Source: CAZKBP01 sp964551015 (GTDB lineage: Bacteria > Bacteroidota > Bacteroidia > Cytophagales > Microscillaceae). From it: DNA of 64,000 nucleotides. The stretch spans positions 212,718 through 276,717 of the forward strand of contig CAZKBP010000003.1 in NCBI GenBank assembly GCA_964551015.1, written 5' to 3'. Position 1 is the first letter of the stretch. Every line of letters starts with the position of its first letter. Shown here piece by piece: positions 46,550 to 54,156 of the stretch. A program made the position numbers and the translations under genes. The notes below the pieces were generated by a model. The model was not told the origin of the DNA. It did no database searches and saw only the letters and a list, made by a program, of their open reading frames with translations.

Positions 46550-47395
46550 TTATTTATCTGCTCTTAAGAAATTTTCAATCGCTCGGACAATCTGTTGAGC
46601 ACCCTCTCCATAGAGCATCGTCTGATGATTGCCCGCTACCTCCTGATACTGACAATTTTGCATCATATCAACGGTTTCTAGCGCATTTTCTTTGGGTAGA
46701 AGGGGAGGGGCATCTGAGTCTCCATACGAGCCAGTAGCATTTATCAAAAGAGCAGGTTGACTGACTCCGGCAATGTAATCCGCCCAAGGTTCTCCCAGTA
46801 CCGCATCGGTGGCTTTGGCAATGTGTTCGGGCTTAGAGCGAGGCAGGACGCTCCCATCCTCGAGTTCTTCTACGTCGGCTCGGTAGTAGCTAAGCATATG
46901 ATCTTCCCAAGCATCTTGCAGAAAAGGCATTTGCTTTACCTGCTCTATGTAAGTCTCAAAAGAAGCAATCTTTTTGCCTAAACGACTCAGGGTAGGTTGT
47001 AGCATTTCGCGGGTGTTGGGATGCATCTGTGCCGCTGCATCCATTAAGAGCAGTTTTTGCGCTCGCTCAGGATAATGATAAGCGAGATGCATGGTGATAA
47101 AAGCCCCGAAGGAGTGCCCCCCCATGATCGCTTTTTCTATATGCAAATTGTCCAAAAGTCCAATAATATCCTGAGTGTGAGCCATCATGCTATAATCCTC
47201 AGGCTGACTACTCAGGCCACGACCTCTCAGGTCTACACTGATTACACGAAATTTGGGGCTAAGCCCTGCTTGGATGAGTCCGTCAAAAGCGTGGGCATTA
47301 GCCGTAAGCCCATGACTGAGTAAAATGGTCGGCCCCTCACCCGCAAACTCCAAGTAATGAAGGCGAATGCCGTTAATTTCTATATACTTGTCCAT
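46550..47395 (-). CDS. Cytoplasmic alpha/beta hydrolase
   Basis: 281 residues without signal peptide. Nucleophile elbow MGGHSFGAFITMH, oxyanion LLSHGLTANAHAFDGLI, DLRGRGLSSQP and the late His in AGNHQTMLYG. No substrate can be named; many such proteins act on esters or lactones. The adjacent secreted hydrolase is on the same strand but is not closely similar. Confidence 0.9.
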   Translation of the reverse strand: MDKYIEINGIRLHYLEFAGEGPTILLSHGLTANAHAFDGLIQAGLSPKFRVISVDLRGRGLSSQPEDYSMMAHTQDIIGLLDNLHIEKAIMGGHSFGAFITMHLAYHYPERAQKLLLMDAAAQMHPNTREMLQPTLSRLGKKIASFETYIEQVKQMPFLQDAWEDHMLSYYRADVEELEDGSVLPRSKPEHIAKATDAVLGEPWADYIAGVSQPALLINATGSYGDSDAPPLLPKENALETVDMMQNCQYQEVAGNHQTMLYGEGAQQIVRAIENFLRADK

Positions 47396-47498
47396 ATTTG
47401 CTAAAATTTCATGAACCTAGTTTAAGGATTCTGTCTCAAAGGAAACAGGACTTGGCCAGATTACAAAATTTTTTAGAAAATATAAAAGAAAAGCCCCA

Positions 47499-47849
47499 CT
47501 AAGCCTCCGCGTGTAGCCAAGATTTTTTAGCCAGTAATTCTTCTTCGCTTTCACGATAATCGGGGTCATCTACACAGCAATCCACGGGGCAGACCGCCGC
47601 GCACTGTGGCTCTTCGTGGAAACCCATACATTCGGTGCATTTATCGGGTACGATGTAGTAGAATTCATCCGAAATAGGTTCCATGGGCGTATCGGCAGAA
47701 ATAACAGCTCCATCCTCCATTTCTACTTCTTTCAATTCATTACCACCTCCCCAAGTCCATTCTACACCACCTTCGTAGATAGCCGTATTGGGGCATTCTG
47801 GTTCGCAAGCACCACAGTTGATGCATTCGTCCGTAATAATAATAGCCAT
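47499..47849 (-). CDS. 4Fe-4S dicluster ferredoxin
   Basis: 116 residues. The first cluster motif is CINCGACEPECPNTAI and the second CTECMGFHEEPQCAAVCPVDCC, with an inserted loop between Cys 2 and 3 of the second motif (as in Azotobacter FdxN-like/alvin-type ferredoxins). The rest is a long acidic insertion and a C-terminal helix. It carries electrons at low potential in the cytosol; the partner is unknown. A full promoter is visible upstream. Confidence 0.93.
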   Translation of the reverse strand: MAIIITDECINCGACEPECPNTAIYEGGVEWTWGGGNELKEVEMEDGAVISADTPMEPISDEFYYIVPDKCTECMGFHEEPQCAAVCPVDCCVDDPDYRESEEELLAKKSWLHAEA

Positions 47850-47896
47850 AATGTAATCGCTTTGGTTAAAATTTGTTGAACAAATTATTCGTATAA

Positions 47897-47927
47897 CAAA
47901 TATATAGGAATTTGCTTTCTTTGCAAA
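47897..47927 (-). promoter_or_regulatory. Bacteroidota-type promoter of the ferredoxin gene
   Basis: Minus strand: TTTG (47927-47924), 19 bases spacer, TATATTTG (47904-47897). Both halves fit the -33/-7 consensus, and the start codon at 47849 is 48 bases downstream. The best-formed promoter in the window besides that of PadR. Confidence 0.65.
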
Positions 47928-47944
47928 TAAAAATAGAGAATCCT

Positions 47945-47989
47945 TTCAACTGAATGCTGATTACGAAGAGCGGATTGCTCACGGCCAAT
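47945..47989. repeat. 7-nt periodic segment downstream of the ABC ATPase gene
   Basis: ACTGAAT, GCTGATT, ACGAAGA, GCGGATT, GCTCACG, GCCAATT on the plus strand. It lies between the ferredoxin promoter and the 3' end of the ATPase gene. Confidence 0.4.
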
Positions 47990-48961
47990 TCAATTCTGCT
48001 TATTCCGATAAAAAGCCGCTAGAATTTCTTGGCGGGTTGTATTTTTTAGTGTTTTCTGCTGGCGATCTTGGATTTGAATGATGGGTGGCTTTTCTTGCTG
48101 ATGAGATTGAGCAGCATTTTCCAAGACCATAAGCAGGTCGGTTTCGGTCTGAAAAGGTAAAACTGGGTGGTCGGCAATTTCGTGAGAAGTAAGCGTGGGA
48201 AGAATATCTTCCAGCGTCATCACTTTGAGTTCTAACTGAAAGCGTTGTGAATCGAAAAAATCAGCCACAAATTGATTTTGGGGGGAAAAGATTAATTCAG
48301 CGGGTGTGCCCAATTGTTGAATTTGCCCTTGATCCATCAAGCAGATCATATCTCCTAGTTCTACCGCTTCAAATACATCGTGGGTAACCATTAGAATGGT
48401 TTTTTCTTGAATACCTTCTAGATGGTCAAATTCATCACGAATCTGGCTCCGAGTAATGGGGTCAAGCGCGCCAAAAGGCTCATCCATAAGCATGAGCGGT
48501 GGATCTACAGCCAAGGCACGGGCAATCCCTATCCGTTGTTTCTGTCCGCCACTAAGCTCGCGGGGATAGCGATTTTTGAAATCACCAGTGGGGAGGCCCA
48601 TCATAGCGAGTAGTTCGTCAATGCGCTGGCTAATCTTGGATTTTTCCCAATGCAATAACTGAGGCACAATGGCAATATTTTGCCCTACGGTGTAATGTGG
48701 AAAAAGTCCTGAGTTTTGGATCACATAGCCAATCTTTTGTCGAAGTTTCTCAGGAGATTGTTGCATGACATTTTCGCCGTTAATATAAACCTCGCCAGAG
48801 GTCGGTTCTATCAAGCGATTAATCATCTTCAGGGTCGTTGTTTTGCCACTACCACTGGTGCCAAGCAGAATGAGCTTCTGTCCTTTCTCCAGAGCAAAAG
48901 AGGCTTGATCTACGGCGGTAAAGTCCCCAAATTTCTTAGTCAAATTTTTAATTTGGATCAT
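47990..48961 (-). CDS. Osmoprotectant-type ABC transporter ATP-binding protein (OpuCA/ProV-like)
   Basis: 323 residues. Walker A LGTSGSGKTTTLKMINRL (note the Thr in place of the usual Ser/Pro in GTSGSGKT), signature LSGGQKQRIGIARA, Walker B LMLMDEPFGALDP, and switch His in VTHDVFEA. The pairing of GYVIQNSGLFPHYTV with the first half is typical for glycine betaine/choline/carnitine importers. No permease or binding protein is next to it, so it is an orphan ATPase in this window. The C-terminal 80 residues have no clear CBS pair. Confidence 0.92.
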   Translation of the reverse strand: MIQIKNLTKKFGDFTAVDQASFALEKGQKLILLGTSGSGKTTTLKMINRLIEPTSGEVYINGENVMQQSPEKLRQKIGYVIQNSGLFPHYTVGQNIAIVPQLLHWEKSKISQRIDELLAMMGLPTGDFKNRYPRELSGGQKQRIGIARALAVDPPLMLMDEPFGALDPITRSQIRDEFDHLEGIQEKTILMVTHDVFEAVELGDMICLMDQGQIQQLGTPAELIFSPQNQFVADFFDSQRFQLELKVMTLEDILPTLTSHEIADHPVLPFQTETDLLMVLENAAQSHQQEKPPIIQIQDRQQKTLKNTTRQEILAAFYRNKQN

Positions 48962-49018
48962 GGTAAAATGGCTTGTCGTTGTGGGTGATTGCTTACTCGA
49001 TTCTGCGGAGTCTGGCGA
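48962..49018 (-). repeat. 7-nt periodic leader of the ABC ATPase gene
   Basis: On the minus strand AATCGCC, AGACTCC, GCAGAAT, CGAGTAA, GCAATCA, CCCACAA, CGACAAG step at 7 bases toward the start codon at 48961. Confidence 0.4.
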
Positions 49019-50185
49019 TTATTTTTTCACACGGAGTAGGACGGATAAATGCTGTCCACAACCTAAGCCCTGCTGTAATTCAAATTCCAAACTTCTGAGA
49101 ATGTATGCAATATGAGGTTCAATTAGATTTGCTCTGGGATCACCGTAAGCAATCCACTCGTTGTCTCTGATCAAACGATCGAGCGTGAGAAGGCCAAATT
49201 GTAAAATGGGAGGAAAGCTCGCCCAGTCTTTCAGGTCGTGGGGAGCAATGGGAGCTTGCAGTCTTTTTTGGGCATATTTGATCATCAAATTCCAACTATT
49301 CAATAATTGGCTCAGAAAAGACTCTACTTGGGCGTGTGAAGTGTCGGGAAAAATTTCGGGCTTGAGAATCAATTTGCTCAAGTCAGTACGTACAAAAGGC
49401 TCTAACAAGCTGTTTACTGACTGGCGAATATGTTTAAAGAAATTGCCATAAGCGCGCTGGTCCTCAGGACAAGCAACTAAAATAGAACGATCTACCTGTC
49501 GGAGAATTTCTAGATTTGCATCCAAATCACGAGATAATTCACCAACCAAATGAGCGATTTCTTCCCCACTCCAATCATAGCCCTCGGGGGCATCGGCCAT
49601 AAAACTATTCAAAATAGAATATTTGCCTTTGACATCCAATACAATCAAGCTATGCGGATGCGCGTGCTCACAAATATCTTTGAGGAGATCATATAGTTCC
49701 TGTGGGGTCAAGCGAGAAAGTGCCCCCCAGGCAGAAAAATACACGTCAAAGGGGGCTTCTAATTCTTTGAACATACCCAATCCTTCGTGATAATCGGCCT
49801 TGATAAAGCGAACCCGTTTTTGGTCTTTGTGTAGTTCATTGGCGCTTTCTACCAGATCTAAATCCTGCTCCAAGCCAAGATACAGCTCTATCATTTCTTC
49901 GGGGAGAAGATAAGAAGGTTCTAGGGATAGTTCAGAGGCATCTTGGCGAATACGGCTGATTATGCCGTAATTTTGCCCATAAGACGAACCAATCTCGAGG
50001 ATACGGATACCTTGTCGCTTTTTTTGCTTGCGTTGGACTAACTTTTTGAGGAAAGGACGCAGTGTAAACTGAATGAGTTCGCTTTCCCAACGCGTGCGAA
50101 CCGCGTCCCGTGCGGGCTTTGACTCGGTAGCGGGAGTGGCTAATCCCTGCCAGTCGTAAAAAATCGCTTGCCTCAATTCTCCCAT
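49019..50185 (-). CDS. Class I SAM-dependent methyltransferase-like protein
   Basis: 388 residues. The Rossmann methyltransferase core covers about residues 60-220: IRILEIGSSYGQNYGII (motif I), VRFIKADYHEGLGMF (motif II-like) and FDVYFSAWGALSRLTPQELYDLLKD (post-core). The C-terminal 170 residues are helical and not of a type I know; they may bind a partner or substrate. The target is unknown. It lies 57 bases upstream of the ABC ATPase on the same strand. Confidence 0.72.
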   Translation of the reverse strand: MGELRQAIFYDWQGLATPATESKPARDAVRTRWESELIQFTLRPFLKKLVQRKQKKRQGIRILEIGSSYGQNYGIISRIRQDASELSLEPSYLLPEEMIELYLGLEQDLDLVESANELHKDQKRVRFIKADYHEGLGMFKELEAPFDVYFSAWGALSRLTPQELYDLLKDICEHAHPHSLIVLDVKGKYSILNSFMADAPEGYDWSGEEIAHLVGELSRDLDANLEILRQVDRSILVACPEDQRAYGNFFKHIRQSVNSLLEPFVRTDLSKLILKPEIFPDTSHAQVESFLSQLLNSWNLMIKYAQKRLQAPIAPHDLKDWASFPPILQFGLLTLDRLIRDNEWIAYGDPRANLIEPHIAYILRSLEFELQQGLGCGQHLSVLLRVKK

Positions 50186-50619
50186 AGTAGAGTAATTTGT
50201 TTTAATATTTGAGTCCCGGTGCTACAGGCATTGGACGCCATTGCTTCTGGCTTTTATCTAAAAAAGGCGTAGTTATCCTGAATTTTGTTTCTATACTTCA
50301 AACTAAATACCTAAAACTTTAATAATCAAATTTTTAGCTAAAAATTTAAAGCAAAACACGAAATTAATTTTGGAAGTAAGGCCAAAAAGCAAATCAGGCT
50401 TTTGTCAAACGAATTATTTGAAATATAAGGACTTATAACTTGATTATATTGAGAAATAATCCCTATCCAGCAAATAACCAAAATGACGAAAGCTCTCAAA
50501 AAATCCACATCAACCATGCCAAAAATAGTGGAATGCTTGCTTTTATTAACAAAACCCACGGTGCCTCCAAAACCCAGTGGGTAGGGAGCCATGCGGCTAA
50601 GCACGGTAGCAAAGCCACC
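50186..50619. other. Intergenic region, mostly 7-nt periodic words
   Basis: No gene is supported. From about 50455 to 50640 the plus strand seems to run in 7-base words (AACCAAA, ATGACGA, AAGCTCT, ... CAACCAT, GCCAAAA), which keeps open frames on both strands (50338-50604 minus, 50440-50667 plus) without coding properties. The part 50186-50440 shows nothing notable. Confidence 0.35.
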
Positions 50620-51765
50620 TCAAACTTGCACGGGCAGCACCTGCTTAAACATACTTATAAACCCTGATTTGATTAACTTCGGGTGGTAATTCTCTTCGTA
50701 GCACAGACGTGCATTTTGGGACATTTCTTGATAGGCTTCGGGCGACATTCGGTAAATCTCTTGAAGTGCCTCTCTGGCTTCTTCTACATGACGAACCACA
50801 AAGCCTGCACCATAGGCACTTACCTGCTCGTGAATGGGCACTTTATCGGTGATAATAATAGGCTTAGAAAAAGAGAGTGCTTCCACGATGCTCAATCCAA
50901 AACCCTCGTAGCGAGAGAGTTGCATATAGACATAAGCTTCACTCAGGTATTGATGCTTGTCTTCATCAGAGACCTTACCCGTCAAGATTACATCCTGACC
51001 AATTTCTAGCCCCGCCTGATTGCAAAGCTGCCTTACCTGTCTTTGTTTTTGCTCGGAAGCATTGCCCAGCATGTACAAGGGAAATCGAGAAGAGGTTTTA
51101 TCATAAAAACTTCTCAAAGCTTTGATCTGTAAGTCGATACCTTTTTGGTAAATATCAAATCTTCCTACAAAGCAAATGTATTTTTTAGGGTCAGGAGTAT
51201 GCTGTGTAGGAGCATAATCATTCACAAAATTAGTTACTGTCATCACCTGATTGTGGCTATAACGTTGAATATATTCGGCTCCTTCTTCGGTGATGGCGTG
51301 TATGAGCTTGGCTTGGTCTAAAAGGCGTTTTTCCAGAGTTTTAAGAAAAAACAATTTCAGAAGATAATTTTTTCTCAAGCTCTCAGGGCTGTAAGAATCG
51401 TGAGGCGTAAAAACATAAGGAATGTTGCGCTTATGGAGCGACTGTGCCAGATGGTAGTTAGCCAGATTGAACATACTATGCAGGTGAAAAATACTATTCT
51501 CCTGTGAGGGTAGCTCATCTAACCAGCGATAAAAGGTGTTAGGCAAGTACCATCCTTTCAGGTGCATTTTACCAAAAAGATGTACATCAATATTTTCTTC
51601 TTCTTTCACTACCTGATAGTCTTGGGCATCCTCCAAGGCAAAGTTGATAAAGTGAATATGTACCTGATCTTTGAGAAGTTGTGCTAGCTGGTACAAGTAC
51701 TCTCTCACGCCACAGCCTGATTCAGCTTGGTACACTCCAAATTGATAGAGATGGATTGTAGGCAT
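50620..51765 (-). CDS. Glycosyltransferase family 4
   Basis: About 381 residues from the Met at 51765 (MPTIHLYQFG), chosen because the 26 residues upstream do not resemble a GT-B start. GT-B fold with the N-domain QAESGCGVREYLYQLAQLL, then VTNFVNDYAPTQHTP, the donor domain ICFVGRFDIYQKGIDLQIKAL, and the EX7E segment SRYEGFGLSIVEALSFSKPII. It probably makes a surface polysaccharide or glycolipid. No neighbouring polymerase or flippase genes are seen. Confidence 0.92.
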   Translation of the reverse strand: MPTIHLYQFGVYQAESGCGVREYLYQLAQLLKDQVHIHFINFALEDAQDYQVVKEEENIDVHLFGKMHLKGWYLPNTFYRWLDELPSQENSIFHLHSMFNLANYHLAQSLHKRNIPYVFTPHDSYSPESLRKNYLLKLFFLKTLEKRLLDQAKLIHAITEEGAEYIQRYSHNQVMTVTNFVNDYAPTQHTPDPKKYICFVGRFDIYQKGIDLQIKALRSFYDKTSSRFPLYMLGNASEQKQRQVRQLCNQAGLEIGQDVILTGKVSDEDKHQYLSEAYVYMQLSRYEGFGLSIVEALSFSKPIIITDKVPIHEQVSAYGAGFVVRHVEEAREALQEIYRMSPEAYQEMSQNARLCYEENYHPKLIKSGFISMFKQVLPVQV

Positions 51766-51843
51766 CTTGGACGGCGTTTGCTGGTATCTTAGATCTAAAA
51801 TGGTAGTCTTTCCGGCTAGTAAAGGATTGTGTGAGTAAACCAT

Positions 51844-52466
51844 GATTGTTGTTAGTGCAATATACTAGATTAGTTTTTTAATGGCTTGTCCAAACTAAAT
51901 CGTCTGCTCGAGGCAATATCCTATCCAAAAACCTGCTTTTAGGCTTTCTTGATACATATTGACCGGGAGCTTGTCTCAAAAAAAGATAGTAAAGACAAGT
52001 GATATTGCTATTATGGAAAGAATCCTTATTTTGGTGAAATCGTGTCTCAGGATTTTAAAATTGCATTCTCTGATACTTACGTATAAGTAGCGTTCAGAGA
52101 TAAATTTTGAGATGAGAAAATGCTAGATGAAGGATTTTATTTCTTGGGTAAAACTAACTCGTCTCCTACAAAAGGATACATTGGTTAGAACGCAAAGCTG
52201 GAAGTTTGGTTCGAGATACTTAGGAAGGGGAAGATAGTTTACCCTCTATTCTACAAAAATGGTACGGATGATTGATTTCCCTTCTTGTTTTCTTACAAGG
52301 AGAGAAAGCTTTTCTAAGAATTTAGTCTCATTTTGAGATGAGCTCTGAGTTTTTCAAGGGGATATCTCCCAAAGAGAGACGTTTTCCAAATGATCTTAAC
52401 TCGGCAAGGCTGTGATTTCACATAAAAACCCAGTAGATTATCACATCCACTAAGTTTTTTTTAGAA
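51844..52466. other. Long intergenic region with two hairpins, no gene
   Basis: About 620 bases. CTTGTCT (51970-51976) pairs with AGACAAG (51993-51999). A stronger structure at 52067-52100 is described separately. No promoter with both halves and no RNA family I can recognise. Confidence 0.4.
52067..52100. other. Strong bulged hairpin in an intergenic region
   Basis: TCTCTGA, TACTTA, loop CGTA, TAAGTA, bulge GCGT, TCAGAGA: thirteen base pairs in two helices. No T-run follows. It could be part of an unannotated RNA or an operator. Confidence 0.4.
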
Positions 52467-53633
52467 TCAATACTTTGGTAGAGAAGGGTCAATCTCTTTG
52501 ACCCAGGCCAAGATACCTCCTTCTAAATTATAAAGGTTTTTAAATCCATATTGATCTTCTAAAAGCCGAATGGCCTCCTTGCTTCGCTTGCCACTACGGC
52601 AGTGAAGAATGACTTTCTTGTTCAGGCTAATTCGATCCACTTCTTCGCGAATGGTATGGAGAGGGAGCAAATCGCCTTGAAGGTTGACAATCTCGTATTC
52701 ATAAGGTTCGCGGACATCAATCAACTGAAAATCTTCTTTTTGCTGAATCATTTCCTGTAATTGTTGAACCCCGATTGACTTGATAGAACTGGTTTCTCGC
52801 TCTTGCTGCTGAGGAACACCGCAAAACTCCTGATAATCAATTAGTTTAGTGATCGTGGGATGCTCACCATTGATCGGATTATTTTTATGACGCTTGATCT
52901 TCAGAACGTGTGTCTCAAAAGAAGCCGCATCAAATACAAAGAAACGCCCCGAAAGTGGTTGACCCACTCCCGTGATCACCTTGATGACCTCATTGGCCTG
53001 CAAGCTACCAATAATGCCCGGTAAAACACCCAATACGCCCCCTTCGGCACAACTAGGAACCATATCGGGAGGGGGAGGACTAGGATACAAATCACGATAA
53101 TTTGGGCCTAAGTTTCCTGCTTGATCGCGATAATTGAATACGGATACTTGTCCTTCAAAACGAAAAATAGCAGCGTAGATGAGGGGCTTATCCAACAATA
53201 CACAAGCATCATTGACCAGATAACGAGTAGGGAAATTATCGGTGCCATCCGCCACAAGATCGTAATCTTGGATGATCTCGAGGGCATTTTTGGAGGTTAA
53301 TACCGTGTTGTGTGGCATGATTTTGATGTGGGGATTGAGGCTTTCCAAGCGTTTTTGAGCCGCTTCTACTTTGGGTTGGCCTATATTTTCTACCCCGAAG
53401 AGCACTTGTCTTTGCAGATTAGATTCATCTACAACATCAAAATCGACAATGCCAATCGTGCCCACACCCGCCGCGGTCAAATAAAGCAACAGCGGGCTAC
53501 CCAAACCACCTGAACCCACCACCAGCACGCTGGCCGCTTTGAGCTTGCGTTGTCCTTCTATATTAAATTCAGGGATTAGCAAGTGACGGCTGTATCTCTC
53601 CAACTCGGCCTTGCTAAATTCAATTTTTTCCAT
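52467..53633 (-). CDS. moeB: ThiF/MoeB-type E1-like adenylyltransferase fused to a rhodanese domain
   Basis: About 388 residues from the Met at 53633. It would adenylate a small ubiquitin-like sulfur carrier (MoaD/ThiS), with the rhodanese end supplying or removing sulfur. Seen: SRHLLIPEFNIEGQRKL, VLVVGSGGLGSPLLLYL (ATP site), DADGTDNFPTRYLVND-like Asp, CAEGGVLGVLPGIIGSLQANE, and a rhodanese domain (about 285-385) with active-site VILHCRSGKRS. The two CxxC zinc pairs of MoeB/MOCS3 are replaced: GPNYRDLY for GPCYRCLY and NNPINGEHP for NPxCPVCGxHP. The fold probably holds without zinc. Confidence 0.9.
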   Translation of the reverse strand: MEKIEFSKAELERYSRHLLIPEFNIEGQRKLKAASVLVVGSGGLGSPLLLYLTAAGVGTIGIVDFDVVDESNLQRQVLFGVENIGQPKVEAAQKRLESLNPHIKIMPHNTVLTSKNALEIIQDYDLVADGTDNFPTRYLVNDACVLLDKPLIYAAIFRFEGQVSVFNYRDQAGNLGPNYRDLYPSPPPPDMVPSCAEGGVLGVLPGIIGSLQANEVIKVITGVGQPLSGRFFVFDAASFETHVLKIKRHKNNPINGEHPTITKLIDYQEFCGVPQQQERETSSIKSIGVQQLQEMIQQKEDFQLIDVREPYEYEIVNLQGDLLPLHTIREEVDRISLNKKVILHCRSGKRSKEAIRLLEDQYGFKNLYNLEGGILAWVKEIDPSLPKY

Positions 53634-53708
53634 GTTGATTTTGAGTTTCAAAGATTAATTGATCGCGAAATAGCTTTCCTTTACCAAATAGATAATACTT
53701 TTTTTTTG

Positions 53709-53895
53709 AACACAGAGACACAGAGGCCTTACGAGGCTTATTCAAACACAGAGACACGGAGACACAGAGGCCTTACTAGGCTTATTCAAACACAGAGACA
53801 AATAAAGACACAGAGACAAATAAAGACAAGAGACACAGAGACACAGAGACACAGAGACAAATAGAGACATAAAGATAAAGAGACACACAGATACA
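53709..53895. repeat. Octamer array (ACACAGAG) with two copies of a palindromic insert
   Basis: The region consists of 8-nt words ACACAGAG, ACACGGAG, ACAAATAA and variants. Two copies of GCCTTACGAGGCTTATTC / GCCTTACTAGGCTTATTC (53726 and 53769 onwards) interrupt it. It lies between moeB and the GH2 gene. Open frames here (53583-53864, 53782-53994) encode only the repeat. Confidence 0.65.
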
Positions 53896-54122
53896 GCGCA
53901 AACCGCCAAGACTGGCCTTTACGTGCACGCTACACTTCTTAGCTCCTGCCTCTAGGGTAGGAAGGATCGCTTTTCTTTCTATCTCTACCAACACAGTTGA
54001 CAGGATTTTTTATTTATTTTGCTTCCAAATTTTCGTAGAATGAATCATGCCCTCCGATCCTCTCATCGTGTGCTTTCTGATCAAAAAGCGAGAGGATACA
54101 GGAGCTAAATTATTAAAACAGA
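53896..54122. other. Intergenic remainder before the GH2 gene
   Basis: No gene or convincing promoter is visible in 53896-54122. Confidence 0.4.
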
Positions 54123-54156
54123 AACCCATAACAGACAACTACTTAGCATTTAGCCC
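54123..54156 (+). repeat. 7-nt leader AACCCAT, AACAGAC, AACTACT, TAGCATT, TAGCCC of the GH2 gene
   Basis: Four complete 7-mers and one 6-mer run directly into the ATG at 54157. Same family as 1655-1675. Confidence 0.6.

Noticed and set aside
50338..50667. Two overlapping ORFs on opposite strands in the gap before the GT4 gene
   Set aside because: Composition follows 7-nt words, there is no good start codon, and neither looks like a protein family.
53583..53994. Two ORFs in the octamer repeat region
   Set aside because: They translate only the ACACAGAG repeat.
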